Positions 36,889 through 45,710 of a stretch of DNA of 64,000 bases are shown one piece after another (within the stretch, counting starts at the first letter, position 1; every line of letters begins with the position of its first letter). The stretch comes from an uncultured Shimia sp. GTDB lineage: Bacteria > Pseudomonadota > Alphaproteobacteria > Rhodobacterales > Rhodobacteraceae. The translations under genes and the position numbers were made by a program. The notes below the pieces were generated by a model. It made no database searches, was not told the DNA's origin, and worked only from the letters and a program-made list of their open reading frames with translations. The stretch covers positions 39,061-103,060 of the forward strand of contig NZ_CANMJE010000010.1 of NCBI RefSeq assembly GCF_947498095.1, written 5' to 3'.

Positions 36889-39699
36889 ATGGACACAGGG
36901 TTTGGCAAGGGCTGCCATCTGCACCTCATCGATGGGTCTGCGTTTATCTTTCGCGCCTATCACGCGCTGCCACCGTTAACCCGGAAATCCGACGGGTTGC
37001 CAATCGGAGCCGTGGCCGGATTCTGCAACATGCTGCAGCGGTATGTTGAGGGCAACACCGGCCCAGACGCACCGACCCACGTTGCGGTGATTTTTGACAA
37101 GGGCAGCCATACGTTTCGAAACGACATGTACCCTCTCTACAAAGCCAATCGCGAAGCAATGCCAGAAGATTTGCGTCCGCAGATGCCGCTGACTCGCGAG
37201 GCGACCAAGGCGTTCAACATCGCCTGCAAAGAGATTGAAGGGTTCGAGGCCGACGACATTATCGCCACGCTGGCCTGTCAGGCGCGCGACGCAGGGGGGC
37301 GCTGTACAATCATCTCTTCCGACAAAGACCTGATGCAGCTTGTGGGTGGTGGCGTCGAAATGCTGGACGCGATGAAGAACAAGCGCATCGATCGTGACGG
37401 GGTACACGAAAAGTTTGGCGTCGGACCAGAGCGTGTTGTGGATGTGCAGGCATTGGCCGGCGACAGCGTCGACAACGTACCCGGAGCGCCAGGGATCGGA
37501 ATCAAAACGGCAGCTTTGTTGATCAACGAATACGGCGATCTGGAAACGCTGCTGGACCGGGCCGGAGAGATCAAACAGCCCAAGCGGCGTGAGACGCTGA
37601 TCGAAAAGCGCGAGCAGATCGAGATGTCCAAGCGGCTGGTGCAATTGGACTGCGAAATGGATTTGGATTTTGCTCTGGAAGACCTTGAGGTGCAGGACCC
37701 AGTCTCGGAAGAATTGATGAATTTTCTTGCTGAGATGGAGTTCCGCACGCTGTCTAAACGCATTGCTGACCAACTGGGCGTTGAGGCCCCGGTGATCCCG
37801 GACGCGCCTGCAAAGAACCCAGAGGCAGGAGCAGTAGACACCCCCGAAGACTTGCCCTTTAACGCCGACGCCTATGAGTGGGTCAAGGACCGCGCGCGGC
37901 TGGAAGACTGGGTCGCCAAGGCAACCGCTCGTGGCTATGTCGCGGTGGACACCGAAACCACCGGACTGGACGAGATGATCGTGGATTTGGTGGGCGTGTG
38001 CCTGTCAGTGGAGCCGGGCGAGGCCTGTTACATCCCCGTCGCGCACAAAAAGGGCGCGGCAGATGATCTGTTTGGCAGCGAAGAGTTGGCAGAGGGTCAG
38101 TTGAGCGTCGACGAGGTCCTGGACGTGCTTAAGCCGATGCTGGAAGACCCTGCGATCATGAAGGTGTTCCAGAACGCCAAGTATGACTGCAAGATCTTCA
38201 AACGCTATGGCGTTTCGGTCGCCCCCATCGATGACACCATGTTGATGTCTTACGCGCTGCAGGCTGGGTTGAACCGGCATGGCATGGACGCGCTGTCAGA
38301 ATTGTACCTGTCGCATCAGCCGATTTCGATCAAAACGCTTTTGGGAACCGGAAAGTCAGCCATCACTTTTGACCGGGTTCCGATTGAGGACGCGGTGAAA
38401 TACGCAGCTGAAGACGCGGATATCACCCTGCGCCTGTGGCAGAAGTTCAAGCCTCAATTGCATCAGGAACACGTCACCACTGTCTATGAGACGTTGGAGC
38501 GCCCGTTGTCCCCTGTTCTGGCCGAGATGGAGATGCACGGCATCAAAGTGGATCGAGATACGCTCAGCCGTATGTCCAATGCATTTGCCCAGAAAATGGC
38601 TGGGCTTGAGGCTGAGATTCACGAGTTGGCCGGTGAGAATTTCAATGTCGGCAGCCCGGCGCAATTGGGCGAGATCCTGTTCGACAAGATGGGGCTTGAG
38701 GGCGGCAAGCTGGGAAAAAACGGAAAATACTCGACCGGGGCGGATGTTCTGGAAGACTTGGCGACCGAACATGACCTGCCCGCACGGGTCTTGGATTGGC
38801 GGCAATTGTCGAAGCTGAAAAGCACCTATACGGACGCGTTGCAGGACCACATCAACCCCGACACGGGTCGCGTGCATACCTCTTACGTGCAAACTGGCGC
38901 GAACACCGGGCGACTAGCGTCCACTGACCCGAACTTGCAAAACATCCCCGTACGCTCTGAAGAAGGCCGCCGCATCCGTGAGGCGTTTATCGCAGAGCCG
39001 GGCAAGACTCTGATCAGCCTCGACTATAGTCAGGTCGAGTTGCGCATCCTCGCGCATATCGCCGATATCGACGCGCTGAAACAGGCGTTCCGCGAGGGGC
39101 AGGACATTCATGCCATGACGGCGAGTGAGATGTTCGATGTGCCGTTGGACGAGATGACGCCGGACGTGCGCAGTCGCGCCAAGGCGATCAACTTTGGTGT
39201 GATCTATGGCATCTCGGGCTTTGGTTTGGCGCGCAACCTACGTATTCCGCGCGGCGAGGCGCAGGACTTTATCAATCGATATTTTGAGCGTTTCCCCGGC
39301 ATTCGCACCTACATGGATGAGACCAAGGCGTTTGCCAAAGAGAACCTCTATGTGCAGACATTGTTCGGGCGGAAAATTCATATGCCGCAGATCAACGCCA
39401 AGGGACCCCATGCCGGATTTGCGTCACGTGCGGCGATCAACGCCCCTATTCAAGGCACGGCGGCCGACATCATCCGGCGCGCGATGATCCGAATGCCGGA
39501 CGCGATTGCGCATTTGCCCGCCAAGATGCTGTTGCAGGTGCATGACGAGTTGATCTTTGAGGTCGAGAATGACGCAGTGGAAGAAACCATAGACGTCGCG
39601 CGCGACATCATGCAGGGCGCGGCCGACCCCGCCGTCAAATTGGACGTGCCACTGATCGTGGATGCCGGGCAAGGACAGAACTGGGCTGAAGCCCACTAA
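36889..39699 (+). CDS. polA: DNA polymerase I
   Basis: A 936-residue PolA with all three domains. The 5'-3' exonuclease covers about 1-290 (LIDGSAFIFRAYHALPP, EADDIIATLA, DKDLMQL). The 3'-5' exonuclease is about 330-525 and keeps the active DxE (VAVDTETTGL), so proofreading is likely intact. The polymerase is about 540-936 with SLDYSQVELRILAHI (motif A), RSRAKAINFGVIYG (motif B) and QVHDELIFE (motif C). ATG 36889 is chosen for its GGGGAG site; longer upstream reading has no PolA similarity. Transcribed alone, converging on the hydroxypyruvate isomerase-like gene. Confidence 0.97.
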   Translation: MDTGFGKGCHLHLIDGSAFIFRAYHALPPLTRKSDGLPIGAVAGFCNMLQRYVEGNTGPDAPTHVAVIFDKGSHTFRNDMYPLYKANREAMPEDLRPQMPLTREATKAFNIACKEIEGFEADDIIATLACQARDAGGRCTIISSDKDLMQLVGGGVEMLDAMKNKRIDRDGVHEKFGVGPERVVDVQALAGDSVDNVPGAPGIGIKTAALLINEYGDLETLLDRAGEIKQPKRRETLIEKREQIEMSKRLVQLDCEMDLDFALEDLEVQDPVSEELMNFLAEMEFRTLSKRIADQLGVEAPVIPDAPAKNPEAGAVDTPEDLPFNADAYEWVKDRARLEDWVAKATARGYVAVDTETTGLDEMIVDLVGVCLSVEPGEACYIPVAHKKGAADDLFGSEELAEGQLSVDEVLDVLKPMLEDPAIMKVFQNAKYDCKIFKRYGVSVAPIDDTMLMSYALQAGLNRHGMDALSELYLSHQPISIKTLLGTGKSAITFDRVPIEDAVKYAAEDADITLRLWQKFKPQLHQEHVTTVYETLERPLSPVLAEMEMHGIKVDRDTLSRMSNAFAQKMAGLEAEIHELAGENFNVGSPAQLGEILFDKMGLEGGKLGKNGKYSTGADVLEDLATEHDLPARVLDWRQLSKLKSTYTDALQDHINPDTGRVHTSYVQTGANTGRLASTDPNLQNIPVRSEEGRRIREAFIAEPGKTLISLDYSQVELRILAHIADIDALKQAFREGQDIHAMTASEMFDVPLDEMTPDVRSRAKAINFGVIYGISGFGLARNLRIPRGEAQDFINRYFERFPGIRTYMDETKAFAKENLYVQTLFGRKIHMPQINAKGPHAGFASRAAINAPIQGTAADIIRRAMIRMPDAIAHLPAKMLLQVHDELIFEVENDAVEETIDVARDIMQGAADPAVKLDVPLIVDAGQGQNWAEAH

Positions 39700-39705
39700 C
39701 GAAAT

Positions 39706-40461
39706 TTAACCCAGCGTCAACCAACGCAAGCCTTTGGCCGTTTCGCCTGCGGGATGGTATTCACCGCTGACAAACCCACGGTAGCCTTGCGCATTTAGTT
39801 GGTTGAAGAACTCGGTATAGTCCACGTCACCGGTCTGCGGCTCGCGACGTCCGGGAGCACCTGCAATCTGGATATGCCCGGCGCGGTGCCCATGTTTGGA
39901 CCATGACCCCATGATATCGCCGGTGATCATATGCGCGTGGTAGGCGTCGAACTGAAGGGCAAGGTTCGGGGCAGAGACCGCGTCCAGGATCTCGGCCGCA
40001 AGGTCGAAATCGTTCAGGAAGTACCCTGGCATATCGATGGTGTTGATCGGCTCGATCGTGATTTTTTGTTTGGGGGCAAACTCTGTCGCCCAACGCAGGT
40101 TCTCGACCATCGTGTCGCGGGCGTTGTCCCCGGAAGCGATCCCAGCCATCACATGGATCATCGCCGCGCCCGTCACATCGGCGTACCGCAGGGCGCGTCG
40201 AAAATCATGGCGAAAACGATCCTGCCCGTCTGGTATGGCGGCAAACCCCCGGTCTCCGCCCGTCCAGTTGGGAGGCGGCGTATTAATCAGGGCAAGGGGC
40301 ATATTGGCCGCCTGAAGCGCGGCCAGGATGTCTCGGGCTGAAATATCATAGGGAAACAGGATTTCGACAGCTTCGAACCCTGCAGACTTCGCAGCCGAGA
40401 TCCGTTCAAGAAACGGCAACTCGGTAAAAAGCATACTAATATTGGCTGCAAACTTAGGCAT
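39706..40461 (-). CDS. hyi: Hydroxypyruvate isomerase-like TIM-barrel protein
   Basis: A 251-residue sugar-isomerase/AP-endonuclease-like TIM barrel. The opening MPKFAANISMLFTELPFLERI, the early GFEAVEILFPYD, the metal-ligand glutamate in KITIEPINTIDMPGYFL (about residue 140) and the C-terminal YRGFVSGEYHPAG are diagnostic of the Hyi family, which interconverts hydroxypyruvate and tartronate semialdehyde; some members act on 3-oxo-tetronate or other sugars. It stands alone, divergent from an EamA exporter across tandem operator-like repeats, so sugar-acid induction is plausible. Confidence 0.88.
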   Translation of the reverse strand: MPKFAANISMLFTELPFLERISAAKSAGFEAVEILFPYDISARDILAALQAANMPLALINTPPPNWTGGDRGFAAIPDGQDRFRHDFRRALRYADVTGAAMIHVMAGIASGDNARDTMVENLRWATEFAPKQKITIEPINTIDMPGYFLNDFDLAAEILDAVSAPNLALQFDAYHAHMITGDIMGSWSKHGHRAGHIQIAGAPGRREPQTGDVDYTEFFNQLNAQGYRGFVSGEYHPAGETAKGLRWLTLG

Positions 40462-40489
40462 TTTGTTTCCGTTCGCGTCCCTGTATGCC

Positions 40490-40533
40490 TGACGTGAATT
40501 GGCGTCAAGTGAAAGCTGACGTTAGTTGGCGTC
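40490..40533. promoter_or_regulatory. Tandem operator-like repeats
   Basis: Two 17-base direct repeats with 15 of 17 positions identical (TGACGTGAATTGGCGTC at 40490-40506 and TGACGTTAGTTGGCGTC at 40517-40533), 27 bases apart. Each is itself a TGACG-N8-CGTCA-type inverted repeat, the pattern of a dimeric repressor or activator. They begin 29 bases upstream of the hydroxypyruvate isomerase-like start. Confidence 0.55.
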
Positions 40534-40567
40534 GGAACACGGACGAATGACGCAGAACGTCGAAATG

Positions 40568-40580
40568 CGACACGGTGTCG
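40568..40580. repeat. 13-base palindrome CGACAC-G-GTGTCG
   Basis: Perfect 6-base arms around one central base, between the tandem repeats and the EamA gene start. Possible second regulator site. Confidence 0.35.
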
Positions 40581-40674
40581 AAAATGGAACAGATCAGGCC
40601 GCCATTCTAATCCACTTTTTTGCCACCGGGTCAAATTCACGGCCTGTTTCTGATTCGTATTGAAGGATTTGGGA

Positions 40675-41610
40675 ATGTCAGTGACAGGCCCCGATGCCGC
40701 TGGGTTTGATACCACCCGGCGCAACAGTCAGGTTATGTCTGGAAATGCCTTGGGCATGGCCTCGATGCTGACCTGGGCCTGCGGATTTCCTGCCGCTGAA
40801 TTCCTCTTGGTCAGCTGGCCGCCCCTGGCGCTCATCACCGCACGTTTCGCTTTTGCCGTGGCGTTTTTGATGATCCTCTGGGTGATGCGGGACGGGCTAC
40901 GCCCCTTGGCGAGTGTGCGATGGGGCCGTGGAACCGTGGTTGGCGGTTTAACCTTTGGTCTTGGTGCCTTTTTGTTGTTGGTTGCTCAAAGCCTGACCGA
41001 CGCCGTGACCGTCGCGATTATCGCATCCGCCTGCCCTGTCGCGGCTGCTATCGTCGAAGTCGCCAACGGCACGCGCCGCATGACCACTGCGTTTCTGACG
41101 GGATTGGCCGCCTCGGTGGTTGGCGGCATTGTGGCTGTCGGCGCTGGCACCGTAGGCAATCTGGGCCTCGGTGCTATTGCGGCCATTACGTCCTGTTTTC
41201 TTTTTGTGTTCGGAAGCCTTTATACGGTGCGCGACCTGCGGCATTTGTCAGAGATTGGGCGCTCAACCGTGACACTGGTTGGCGGATTGGTGTTCACGTC
41301 TGCCGCATTGTTTGCGTCGCACATGGCCGGGGTGGAGGTGCTTCCAACTCGCGTGATCGATGCCCAGCAAATCTGGCTGTTGGCGCTCTATGCCGTTGCG
41401 GGCATGGCCTTGAGCCAAGTGATGTGGATCGCCAGCGTTGGACGTCTGGGCGTTGCCGTGGCCTCGTTTCATATCAACGTCGCATCGTTTTATGTCATGG
41501 TGATCATGCTCACCGTGGGGTCTGGCTGGAACTGGACAAAAGCATTGGGGGCGGCAATCGTAATTGCCGGAGTCATCGTGGCGCAAAAACCTCCGCGCAG
41601 AAAACGCTAG
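40675..41610 (+). CDS. EamA/DMT-superfamily transporter
   Basis: A 311-residue membrane protein with about ten helices in two five-helix EamA repeats, the drug/metabolite transporter fold. Landmarks are GMASMLTWACGFPAAEFLL at the first helix and VTVAIIASACPVAAAIVE near the end of the first repeat. Substrate unknown; many such proteins export amino acids or metabolites. I start at ATG 40675 (AAGGA eight bases upstream); the longer TTG start is less likely. Its TAG stop shares the palindrome CTAG (41607-41610) with the stop of the convergent permease gene. Confidence 0.85.
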   Translation: MSVTGPDAAGFDTTRRNSQVMSGNALGMASMLTWACGFPAAEFLLVSWPPLALITARFAFAVAFLMILWVMRDGLRPLASVRWGRGTVVGGLTFGLGAFLLLVAQSLTDAVTVAIIASACPVAAAIVEVANGTRRMTTAFLTGLAASVVGGIVAVGAGTVGNLGLGAIAAITSCFLFVFGSLYTVRDLRHLSEIGRSTVTLVGGLVFTSAALFASHMAGVEVLPTRVIDAQQIWLLALYAVAGMALSQVMWIASVGRLGVAVASFHINVASFYVMVIMLTVGSGWNWTKALGAAIVIAGVIVAQKPPRRKR

Positions 41611-42533
41611 ACCGCCGGCGCCCCAAGCCGCTTACGACACGGGCCGAAAACCGCGGTCAGGGCAAGAATGAGACCCGACACCGTCGCGATCATACCCGCA
41701 GCGCTGACAGCGTTGCTAAATCCGAGCATCTGCGGACCGAAGCCAGCGGCCAGATACCCTAGCACGGCACTGAGTGTGGCGAACACAATGCTCCACATGA
41801 TTTGCGCCTCGAGACGGTTGGTCATCAGCCGCGCAGCGGCTGGCGGGCAAATGAACATCGCAATCACGATAATGGACCCGACCGCATCAAAGGCGGCGAC
41901 GGCTGCAATCGCCGCCACGGCGACCAATGCCAAGCCCAAGAGATTAGTGCGCATACCCAATGTCCGCGCGAAACCCTCATCAAATGTAGAAATCTTGAGC
42001 GGTCGCCAGAAAATCCAGACAAAGGCAGACACGGCCACAAGCGTCGCTGACATGCGGATCAGTTCCGGGGGCAACCCGGCCAGCGCCACAGGGTCCCAGA
42101 GGCTTTGCCACCCCAGGGCATCCAGCCAGATCAAGCTTTCAAGATTGCCATAGAGCGCGTGCTCAACATCAAGGTGCACGGACGATGTATCAGACTGTTC
42201 CAGCAACAGCACGCCAGCAGCGAACATCGCCGTAAAGGCAACACCCATTGCCGCCCCCGGCTCGATACGTCCGAGCCGACGGATCGCTTCGATCAAAACG
42301 ACGGCTATGATCGATGCGCCAGCAGCACCGATCATCATTGGCCAGGTACTGACGGACCCTGTGATCAGAAAAGCGACAACGATACCCGGCAAGACTACGT
42401 GACTGATTGCATCTCCGATCAGCGCCTGTTTGCGAAGGACCAGAAAGTTGCCCGGCAACGCACAGGCAATCGCGGCAAAGACGCCGATTAATAGTGGAGG
42501 CAGGGAAAGCGGAACAAACTCGGCGCCGTTCAT
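41607..42533 (-). CDS. Metal ABC importer permease (TroD/MntD-like)
   Basis: A 308-residue permease of the ABC-3 family for Mn, Zn or Fe. About eight to nine helices; family regions include KQALIGDAISHVVLPGIVVAF (residues 33-53, coupling to the ATPase) and VGSIIVIAMFICPPAAARL. Its ATG overlaps the stop of the other permease gene. The two permeases form a heterodimeric channel served by the ATPase and binding protein encoded upstream. Confidence 0.9.
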   Translation of the reverse strand: MNGAEFVPLSLPPLLIGVFAAIACALPGNFLVLRKQALIGDAISHVVLPGIVVAFLITGSVSTWPMMIGAAGASIIAVVLIEAIRRLGRIEPGAAMGVAFTAMFAAGVLLLEQSDTSSVHLDVEHALYGNLESLIWLDALGWQSLWDPVALAGLPPELIRMSATLVAVSAFVWIFWRPLKISTFDEGFARTLGMRTNLLGLALVAVAAIAAVAAFDAVGSIIVIAMFICPPAAARLMTNRLEAQIMWSIVFATLSAVLGYLAAGFGPQMLGFSNAVSAAGMIATVSGLILALTAVFGPCRKRLGAPAV

Positions 42534-43735
42534 GTCGGCACCCCGGCGGGCCCACCAATGCGGTGATCAATCTCGGTGATCTGGTCCTGAGTCAGCACGG
42601 TTTCGATCTCGCGGAGGCCATCATATAGCGCGGCGGCGCCTTCAAAGGCTTGATCTGCGCGCACAACTTCCCAACGTTTCTCATCTCTGAGCGCCTTGGC
42701 GGCACGGGCGCGCCCTGCCTCGGTTGCAACACCATCTGGGCGCGCCAGACCGGCGCGTTGCAAAAGCCGCAGGGTGAGCTTCTCATAAATGGGCTGTCCC
42801 TGTGCCAGCGCCAACAAGCCCTGACGCATGTGCACACGATGCTGAAACCGAAAGTGACGCAGAACCGCAGCCAGCACGCCGCGATTGGGCGCAAAGAACA
42901 AGGCCACGCAAAACAGGGCAAAGCTGACAAGAACGATGATGGGCCCCGTTGGCACGTTTGGTGCCGACGCCGAAAGACCGGCCCCGACGTAGCCTGACAC
43001 ACCGCCCACAATGCCAGAGATCAGAGAAACGTGATCTGTTCGGTCCGTCCAGAACCGCGCGGTGACCGGTGGAATGATCAGCATGGCGACGATCAGGATC
43101 AGTCCGACAATCTTGAGCCCGACAACAGTGACTGCCATCGCCAATCCCATGATCAACAGATCAATGCGTGCGACGTTCATGCCGTTGGCCGCTGCAAACT
43201 CGGGATCAAAGGCCACAAGGCTCATGGGTCGACGAAACGCCAACACGAGTGCCAGCGTGGCGAGGCCGCCGATCAGGATGACGATTGCGTCACTCCACAG
43301 CATGCCAGCGGTTGAGCCCAAAAGGAAACCTTCCAGCCCCGCCTGCCGCCCGGCCGACATGGATTGGATGATGGTCAGCAGCACGATGCCAAATCCAAAG
43401 AACACCGACAGCACGGCCCCAATGGCAGCATCCTCCGCAAGGCGCGTGTAGCGGGTCAGCCAACTGACACAGAGTAAGCCGATACCTGCGGACGCCGCTG
43501 ATCCCAAAAGCAGACCGATCAGGTGTCGCCCATCTCCGCCAAATGTCACCATGACGATGAACGCCAACGCCACACCCGGAAGGGTGGCATGGCTGATCGC
43601 ATCGCTGACCAGCGCGCGTTTGCGTAAAAACAGGAATGTGCCCGTGACACCCGCGGCAACCCCTAGAAAACAGGCGCCAAGCGTCACCAGCGTGGCGTTA
43701 TAGCCAAGCTGCAAGAACAGAGCTTCCCAAAGCAT
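42530..43735 (-). CDS. Metal ABC importer permease with DtxR-like C-terminal domain
   Basis: A 401-residue permease (TroC/MntC-like), about 100 residues longer than its partner. Residues 1-290 hold the ABC-3 membrane domain (KRALVSDAISHATLPGVALAF near residue 39; LIVAMLIIPPVTARF). The tail from about 300 looks like a winged-helix metalloregulator: LTLRLLQRAGLARPDG, TEAGRARAAKALRDEKRWEV, and a final LTQDQITEIDHRIGGPAG segment like the DtxR dimerisation/metal region. Such fusions are known in this permease family and could sense cytosolic metal and gate transport. Confidence 0.85.
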   Translation of the reverse strand: MLWEALFLQLGYNATLVTLGACFLGVAAGVTGTFLFLRKRALVSDAISHATLPGVALAFIVMVTFGGDGRHLIGLLLGSAASAGIGLLCVSWLTRYTRLAEDAAIGAVLSVFFGFGIVLLTIIQSMSAGRQAGLEGFLLGSTAGMLWSDAIVILIGGLATLALVLAFRRPMSLVAFDPEFAAANGMNVARIDLLIMGLAMAVTVVGLKIVGLILIVAMLIIPPVTARFWTDRTDHVSLISGIVGGVSGYVGAGLSASAPNVPTGPIIVLVSFALFCVALFFAPNRGVLAAVLRHFRFQHRVHMRQGLLALAQGQPIYEKLTLRLLQRAGLARPDGVATEAGRARAAKALRDEKRWEVVRADQAFEGAAALYDGLREIETVLTQDQITEIDHRIGGPAGVPT

Positions 43736-43738
43736 GGC

Positions 43739-44545
43739 TTAGCCAGCCGCCAGATCCAGTTGGTCGATCTGGCCAGTGACCAACCGCCCGCCATAGGTCT
43801 TTTCAAGGTTGGCCGCGGTAAAGGCCTCAGCCACAGAACCTTCGGCGATCTTGCGGGTGTTGATCATGAAAACACGGTCAAAGTATTCGTTTACAGTGGA
43901 TAGATCATGGTGCACGGCGACAACGGTTTTGCCCTCATCACGCAGCCCTTTCAGGACCGAGATGATGGCTTTTTCCGTGGCGGCGTCGACACCCGCAAAA
44001 GGCTCATCCAACAAATATAGGTCGGCTTCTTGCGCCAAAGCACGGGCAAGAAATACCCGTTGTTGCTGGCCACCGGAAAGCTGGCCAATCTGACGCTCGG
44101 CAAAGTCTGTCATGCCGACGCGGTCCAGACAGGCCATGGCCTTGTCGTGATGCCGAGGGCGGATCCGGCGCAACAGGCCAAGTTCACGATAAAGACCCAT
44201 CAGGACCACATCGATCACGCGGGTTGGAAAATCCCAGTCAACGCTGGCGCGTTGCGGGACATATGCAATTCGATGGCGCTGTGACTTGAGCGACTGGCCA
44301 TAGATCATCGACTGGCCGGACAAGGGTTTGACAATGCCCAGAGCCGCCTTGAGCAGGGTCGATTTACCCGCTCCGTTCGGGCCAACAATCGCGGTCATTG
44401 CCCCTTGGGTTACGGTCATGTCCACAGAGAACACCACCGGTTTTTGACCGTAAGACACGGTCATGCCGCGAATGGCCAAGGGGCTGTCGTCCACCTGATC
44501 GGCGATCGGGGCGGTGCCTTGATTTGCTGCAAGTTCCAGTGACAT
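43739..44545 (-). CDS. Metal ABC importer ATP-binding protein
   Basis: A 268-residue ATPase. Walker A is GPNGAGKST, the signature LSGGQQQRVFLARAL and Walker B LYLLDEPFAGVD, followed by the switch histidine in VVAVHHDL. It matches TroB/MntB-like ATPases of manganese/zinc/iron importers. I start at ATG 44545; a TTG one codon earlier is possible. It lies between the binding-protein gene (15 bases upstream) and the permease genes (3 bases downstream). Confidence 0.92.
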   Translation of the reverse strand: MSLELAANQGTAPIADQVDDSPLAIRGMTVSYGQKPVVFSVDMTVTQGAMTAIVGPNGAGKSTLLKAALGIVKPLSGQSMIYGQSLKSQRHRIAYVPQRASVDWDFPTRVIDVVLMGLYRELGLLRRIRPRHHDKAMACLDRVGMTDFAERQIGQLSGGQQQRVFLARALAQEADLYLLDEPFAGVDAATEKAIISVLKGLRDEGKTVVAVHHDLSTVNEYFDRVFMINTRKIAEGSVAEAFTAANLEKTYGGRLVTGQIDQLDLAAG

Positions 44546-44560
44546 CAACTCAAACCCTCA

Positions 44561-45523
44561 TCAAAACCCGGCGGACAGCTTGCCTGCCATACCGCGCGCA
44601 GGTGCGTTGCCGCCCAGCGCATTGGCGATCACGGTCACGTTGTGGTCAATCATGCCGAGATATGTGCCTTCGTAGGTGCCATCCTGGCCCATCGCGTCAG
44701 AGAACAACTCTCCGCCGATAATGACATCATGGCCTTTTGCCGCAGCCCCTTCGGTGAGTGCGCGGATGCTGCGATCAGACACCGAACTTTCAACAAATAC
44801 GGCACCGATCTGACGATCAACCAACAGGTCAACAAGCTCGCCGATACGGTTGAGGCCAGCCTCGGATTCGGTCGAGATGCCTTGGATACCCAGCACATCA
44901 AAACCAAAGTCGCGACCGAAATAGCTAAACGCATCGTGCGCGGTGATCAGCACACGAGACTGTTCTGGCACCGTGGCGATGGCAGTGTCGGCGTAAGACT
45001 GAAGCTCAGCCAGCTCGCCGACGAACCCTTCGGCATTAGCCATAAAGGTTCCGGCCATGTCAGGACGAACGTCGATCATTGCGTCACGGATCGCGTTGAC
45101 GCAATGCACCCAGATCGAAGGCACCATCCAGACGTGGGGGTCAAACTTACTGTCATAGTCCGGGTGCGCACGCAAAAGATCACGCGGCAGGTTTTCGGCG
45201 ACAGCACGCACTGTGACGCGTTTTTCCAGCTTTTGCAGAAAGGCTTCCATCTGTGCTTCGAGGTATAGCCCGTGCCACAGAACCAAGTCGGCCCGGGTCA
45301 TTGCAACGATGTCAGACCGGGTCTGGCGATAAGAATGCGGGTCGACGCCCGCGCCCATCAATCCTTGAACTTCGACAAAGTCTCCGCCGATCCGACGCAC
45401 GGCATCTGCGATCATACCCGTCGTGGCAACAACAGTCAGCTTATCCATCGCCAGTGCGGGCGTTGCCAGCGCCGCAGCCCCGGCAAATGAGGTCTTGATA
45501 AAGTCACGGCGCGAAAAGCGCAT
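44561..45523 (-). CDS. Metal ABC importer binding protein (TroA/MntA-like)
   Basis: A 320-residue periplasmic metal-binding protein of cluster A-I. The N terminus is Tat-like (SRRDFIK with a hydrophobic stretch and ALA near residue 25). Likely metal ligands are H63 (DPHSY), H130 (DPHVW), H196 (TAHDAF) and D293 (MIDHN), the H-H-H-D set of TroA. There is no long histidine-rich loop, unlike typical ZnuA, so Mn (or Mn/Fe) is favoured, supported by Fur/Mur-type boxes in the promoter. First gene of the four-gene importer. Confidence 0.9.
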   Translation of the reverse strand: MRFSRRDFIKTSFAGAAALATPALAMDKLTVVATTGMIADAVRRIGGDFVEVQGLMGAGVDPHSYRQTRSDIVAMTRADLVLWHGLYLEAQMEAFLQKLEKRVTVRAVAENLPRDLLRAHPDYDSKFDPHVWMVPSIWVHCVNAIRDAMIDVRPDMAGTFMANAEGFVGELAELQSYADTAIATVPEQSRVLITAHDAFSYFGRDFGFDVLGIQGISTESEAGLNRIGELVDLLVDRQIGAVFVESSVSDRSIRALTEGAAAKGHDVIIGGELFSDAMGQDGTYEGTYLGMIDHNVTVIANALGGNAPARGMAGKLSAGF

Positions 45524-45552
45524 GGAATCGCTCCAATACTCTGTTGCACTTG

Positions 45553-45602
45553 AATATGAGAGCCATTCGCAAGAAAGTCAATGCAATTGAGAATAGTTCT
45601 CA
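45553..45602 (-). promoter_or_regulatory. Metal-importer promoter with two Fur/Mur-type boxes
   Basis: On the minus strand TTGACT (45576-45581) and CATATT (45553-45558) are spaced 17 bases. TGAGAATAGTTCTCA (45588-45602) matches the Fur-like consensus TGAGAATNATTCTCA at 13 of 14 fixed positions and lies just upstream of -35. TGAGAGCCATTCGCA (45557-45571) matches at 11 of 14 and covers the spacer/-10. The centres are 31 bases apart, about three helical turns. A Fur/Mur repressor is the likely reader. Confidence 0.6.
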
Positions 45603-45710
45603 TTTAAAGTTGACCATTTGGACAAATTTACGCCGATTGACCCGACGCCTCGCCTTGAAATGGCAGGCAGAGCGTGACACGGTGGACTCTGTTTTGAGAT
45701 AGGGCGAGAT

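Noticed and set aside
45610..45638. TTGACC as -35 of a deoC promoter
   Set aside because: No acceptable -10 hexamer 16-18 bases downstream.
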